From assembly GCA_034769895.1 (NCBI GenBank), contig CM068373.1, positions 21,619,967 through 21,683,966 on the forward strand: 64,000 nucleotides of DNA, read 5' to 3'. Within the stretch, counting starts at the first letter, position 1, and each line of letters starts with the position of its first letter. The stretch is from Magicicada septendecula (taxonomy: Eukaryota > Arthropoda > Insecta > Hemiptera > Cicadidae). Made by a program: the position numbers and the translations under genes. The notes under the pieces were generated by a model, which saw only the letters and a list, made by a program, of their open reading frames with translations, made no database searches and was not told the origin of the DNA. Positions 60,100 to 64,000 of the stretch are shown piece after piece.

Positions 60100-60465
60100 T
60101 GTCGCTTCTTCCTGTCCTCAGTCCACTTTGAACCTGCGTTTTTCTCTCTCCTACCCTTGACTCCTTCCATTTTTAACACTTTTGCCCGAAAAACGTCTCT
60201 TTCAGTTGCTTCTTCTGCAGGTATATTAGTTTTCCTAAATTCTTGTGGAATCCTTTAATAAATTTGATGTTGACTTCTTCCCCCACAGATATTTGAAAAT
60301 CTGTTTTGTTAACCTATTATCGTCTATTCTGTGTAAATGTCCAAAAAATATTAATCTTCTTTTTCTCATTGTTTCTGTTATATTTTCTATACTTTGATAT
60401 ATTTCATAATTATTTCTTAATTTCCAAACTTTTAAGTTTTTCATGGGCACAATATTTTCCTAATT
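60100..60465 (-). mobile_element. LINE C-terminal fragment
   Basis: The minus-strand frame 60450-60235 reads R-L-I-F-F-G-H-L-H-R-I-D-D-N-R-L-T-K-Q-I, the 'W.GH..R......' segment of LINE proteins. It is truncated and not followed by a clear tail. Confidence 0.7.
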
Positions 60466-61053
60466 ATTAGTCTTTCCAATAATTTTACTTTATCTAAATT
60501 ATAATTCAAGTTAATAAGTTATATTATAATAACTTTTAAAATTAAAACTTAATGATATATATTTTTTGATTCACTATGCTAACCTATTCTGCCTTTGAAA
60601 TAAAGTTATTTGACTACGAATAGCAGTCATTTTAAAACAAGAGGTTCAAGTAATTTTTGAAGTAGTTCATTAATAATCCGTTAAATAGAACACTTAACAA
60701 AATCATTAATGTTAGTTTTTGGATGTGTCCTTAAATGTTTTCATTTTGATGTGTTAAATGTGATAAAACTGTCAATGTTGCGCTCTTTATCAACTGTACG
60801 AATTGCCATTTTTAAAATGCTGGTTGCGACAGAAAATATTGTAACGGGGCAAAAGGTAAAACGATTTTTAATCATTTTAAATGAGAAACACGCCTATCTA
60901 ATACATTGGTACGAGTCAGTGGCAGGTACGAGTCGGGAATTGTAACAGAGGGCGAATAGAGGTCACCATAAAAGTGCGAAGCTTGCGACGCAAAATTCAT
61001 CACGTGTTGTCAATGCGGACTGCTGTCCATCTCTCGCGAGATCTCGGGAAATG
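60466..61053. other. No recognised gene
   Basis: AT-rich, with a 78-residue frame (60709-60945) lacking any domain. GC content rises from about 60920. Confidence 0.4.
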
Positions 61054-61066
61054 TTCGAGAACATTC
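61054..61066 (+). promoter_or_regulatory. Heat-shock-element-like triplet
   Basis: The word TTCGAGAACATTC fits three alternating 5-bp units (TTC-nn-GAA-nn-TTC), the consensus bound by heat-shock factor. GCCAATGAG, a CCAAT-type box, follows 5 bp later. No transcript start or gene can be tied to it, and it may be part of a retroelement control region. Confidence 0.35.
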
Positions 61067-61514
61067 CACAGCCAATGAGAAAACGAGGAATGAAAGGCAG
61101 ATCCGGTTGGTACCTCGTGGCGAAGTAAGGAAGAGCGTCACCTCTGCAGCTTAGCTGCCCCAGTCGACGACAAGCACCCGGACCGCGCGCTCAAGTAAAA
61201 AATAGTGCTCGCGAGCAATTTAGAGTCGGCCGACCAAAATGTTAGTGAATTTAATGTAAAAATTACCGTAAAGAAGGTGTTAGTGAACAATCATCAGTAA
61301 TATACGAAATTAACAGTTTGCAACATATTTGTCGAGTGTCCTACGGAAAAAGTATGACTCACAAGTGTTGGCGAACATCGTGGATGTCCTCAACTGTTAA
61401 GTATCAAGAACGACTTAAATTCAATTTTAAAATCAATCTGCCTTTTTCTAAAGCAAAATTAAACAGAAATAAATTATTACATTAATCAATTAATATGAGA
61501 TCTCTAACTTAAGG

Positions 61515-61533
61515 GGGGGGGAAGAGTGAGAGA

Positions 61534-61608
<75 letters not shown>
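61515..61608 (+). repeat. GA microsatellite
   Basis: Roughly 45 GA units after a G-run at 61515-61523. Confidence 0.95.
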
Positions 61609-61612
<4 letters not shown>

Positions 61613-62168
61613 ACGTTGTACTGGTTTCCCATCTAAATATCCACGTATGTAATTTTATATTTGTAACCTTTGATAGCATTAAAGAAGTAAGAAGGAGAAA
61701 GAAAGTAATTTTTAAATATAAGAAAATGATATTTGATTTATTCAGCATAACAGTGTGTTAGAAGAGTTATTTCACCGTTTACCATTTTCTGTGTTCTGTG
61801 CAACCAAACTCGTCTAACAAGACTGTAAATTTTCTGAATTAAGGGAGGTCAGTTAGCAAAATTATCCAAGTGTTTTTTATAATAGGAAGAGTGTTAAGGT
61901 TTATATATTTTCCTGAAATAATATATTGGCGGCCCTGAAATCTTCTAGTGTTGAAAAAGGTAAGTGCGAGGAAAGATCGCGCAGGAAGGTAAGATCCTGG
62001 TATTTATTTTTGCAATATTGTTTATAACTTTACAATATCTCTCGTATTTAGTTGTCTTCTCTAGGTTTGTTTTATTGTTCATGTTCAGGAATGTATAAAT
62101 GTTACGATTAATATTAACTGCATAACTGCCTAAAGGAAAACAATTTCTAAATGTGTTACGTTTAATAT

Positions 62169-62650
62169 TGTTACGACATCGCAGAACAGTCAACGTGTTT
62201 GTCGAATGTGCCAGAAGTATCTCGCTCTAATGCGGTGGTGTACGTGACGCTTGACGCATTTGCGAGACTTTTCTCGAAGCCGCCAGCCGCGCGGACTGTG
62301 TCAAGGCCGCAGTTAATTACGTACTACACACTGGTGCTAACACGCATTTTGGAATGTTCTGGTCTGTGAGGAGGGGTATAAATACAAGGCGGCAGCGGCC
62401 TTAGTTCAGTTATAGTTGCGATATATTACTGTGTGTGTTCAAGTGGTTATTAATGAAATGTTGTGTTTTAGAATTGAGCGGTATAATTGTAATACAATTG
62501 TGTTTTATATTAGTTGACATTTTATTGTGTGTGTACAATTTTTATTTGATTTGTTGTAAGAGACAGTGTTGTTAATTACGAACTGTCTAACTGTGAAAAT
62601 TAAAGCTGGTGATTAGTGACCTAATTGGTGTCTTGTATTTTGTTTTCCAC
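62169..62650 (+). mobile_element. Truncated LTR of the ~500-bp family
   Basis: It starts TGTTACGACATCGCAGAACA, with ATAT at 62165-62168 just before it. It follows the family consensus through GGTGTCTTGTATTTTGTTTT (near 62625) and stops after CCACT. The last ~25 bp of the LTR are missing, so the right target copy cannot be checked. Confidence 0.88.
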
Positions 62651-64000
62651 TAAATGTATAACTGCGTAAAAAATTTAATTTATAAGTTTATTACAAAAAC
62701 TGGTTTCTTTTATTGTTTCATCCGTATTAATTTATTTCACTAAAGAATAGAAAAGTAAATAACAAAAACATTTAGTAACTTACAAAATTGACAATAATTA
62801 ACACTGCAATATTACAGTTTCAATTCTAAAAGTGGCAAAAATGTGAACCGTCAGTACTTTGACCAGGGTAACTAAAACACTCACACTTCGCATTCGGTAA
62901 GTTTAATAAGAAAACATAAGGCTTACAGAACAGAGTGAAAAATATAACGTTGCTTAAACTTATATGGATCAAATTCTCTTGAACTGGGAATTGTTCAGAT
63001 TGAAATTCTAAGCTATACTTGTCCATCACGGATACTTGTCTATATACACGAAATATATTACGATACGATACTTGTCGATTACACGATACTTGTCCATCAC
63101 GGATACTTGTCTATATAGCACGGATCTATACACGAAATATACGAAATTCTAAACGATACTCCCTTCGGAGTTTGTAGTTGATATAGCAATCATGTCTTGA
63201 GACTTCCCGCAAAACTGTATACTCTATACAACTCGTGTGACAGGAGTATTCAAACACTGGGGTAACCAATAAGTTATGGCAAAAATTTGTCGAAAATGCA
63301 GGGAAGGAATCTTTGGTACTAGGGGTGGAAATAGAAGAAGAAAAGACTAACTAATACAAATGTTTGTAAGGACAAAAGTGATTTTGGAAAGTCATCGTGA
63401 AGAGTTCCATACTAATTTCTGAGCTAAAGATAACCCCGTGCGAGACGCCTACAAAAAGGTGGAATTAAATTCGATTAAAGACAAATTACGGACAAAAACA
63501 AACAATTACTGGAAGTTAAGAATTTGGCCTGATTGGTTGGCTATTAACGGATCTATCTAGTGTGAAGTAGCAATGTCAATCATAGAGTATTCTCAAACGG
63601 CTTGATTATTTTAGTAGCATTTGGATAAGTTTAAATAACGTGACAATCCACACGTAACTTTCGTACATTATGTAAACGTAAGAGTGAGTAAAATACCTCA
63701 CAACCATTTCAGTGTACAGTATTGTTACAGTCGACAGTACAATTTGAACTGTCAGATGTTTAGCTGTTTATTTGCTTTTAACAATATTTTAATTCAATTT
63801 AGTTTTTGATTTGCGTTACTGGTTGCATCTAGCAGAATGGATAATTATATAATTGGATGGATTTAGTTATACGGTTCACTGTTTGACAGAAACGTTAAGA
63901 AAAACTGTAGTCTATAATTTCTCTACCCTTCTATCGTTTATTCACGTTTAACAAACCAGGAAATCAACGTAACTGACGTAGTAGAAGAAGTAACGACAAA
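62651..64000. other. No recognised gene; short local duplication near 63021-63115
   Basis: GTCCATCACGGATACTTGTC occurs at 63021 and again at 63092, with CGATACTTGTC-like words between them, a small tandem duplication of about 71 bp. Otherwise AT-rich and unremarkable. Confidence 0.5.

Overview
The window looks like a stretch of insect nuclear genome: AT-rich, dominated by mobile elements, with one intact protein-coding gene that I recognise, an insect gustatory receptor (Gr) at 47526-48680 on the minus strand. An expanded, decaying Gr family together with LINE, Penelope-like, hAT and Ty3/gypsy remnants would fit a large hemimetabolous genome such as a cockroach or termite (Blattodea). The order is an inference; the sequence does not prove it. 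I found no rRNA, no functional tRNA gene and no bacterial or CRISPR feature.

Left part (1-18.4 kb): three copies of a ~1.53-1.55 kb long terminal repeat (LTR) (1-750 cut by the window edge, 843-2373, 16575-18125). The last two have perfect 4-bp target duplications and are solo LTRs. Between them lie LINE 3' ends, a 57-bp minisatellite (4397-4738), a 1.9-kb element with ~425-bp terminal inverted repeats (5681-7585), and a 2.66-kb hAT transposon (9342-12005) with a broken transposase and an 8-bp target duplication.

Centre-left (18.4-29.3 kb): two related Gr pseudogenes. The longer one is split by a head-to-head pair of Penelope-like 3' ends that carries a 15-bp target duplication. Next come two overlapping LINE fragments; the second was split by a 2.53-kb TG...CA insertion with a 4-bp duplication.

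Centre (33.1-43.1 kb): a second LTR family (~500 bp). One solo LTR (33144-36017) was hit by a 2.37-kb Tc1/mariner-like transposon. One complete but shortened element (39774-43125) keeps LTRs, gag and protease but no reverse transcriptase or integrase. A truncated LTR lies at 62169-62650. Every readable target site of this family is ATAT.

Right part (43.1-64 kb): the Gr gene, whose last ~27 codons plus some 3' flank have been amplified into a ~126-bp tandem array just downstream (46747-47501). After it come microsatellites, an old gag-protease relic, several LINE ends, a second head-to-head Penelope pair and a tRNA-derived SINE. Most of the history readable here is insertion, nesting and decay. 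The only plausible host functional unit is the Gr gene. I did not find evidence for a new multi-gene system.
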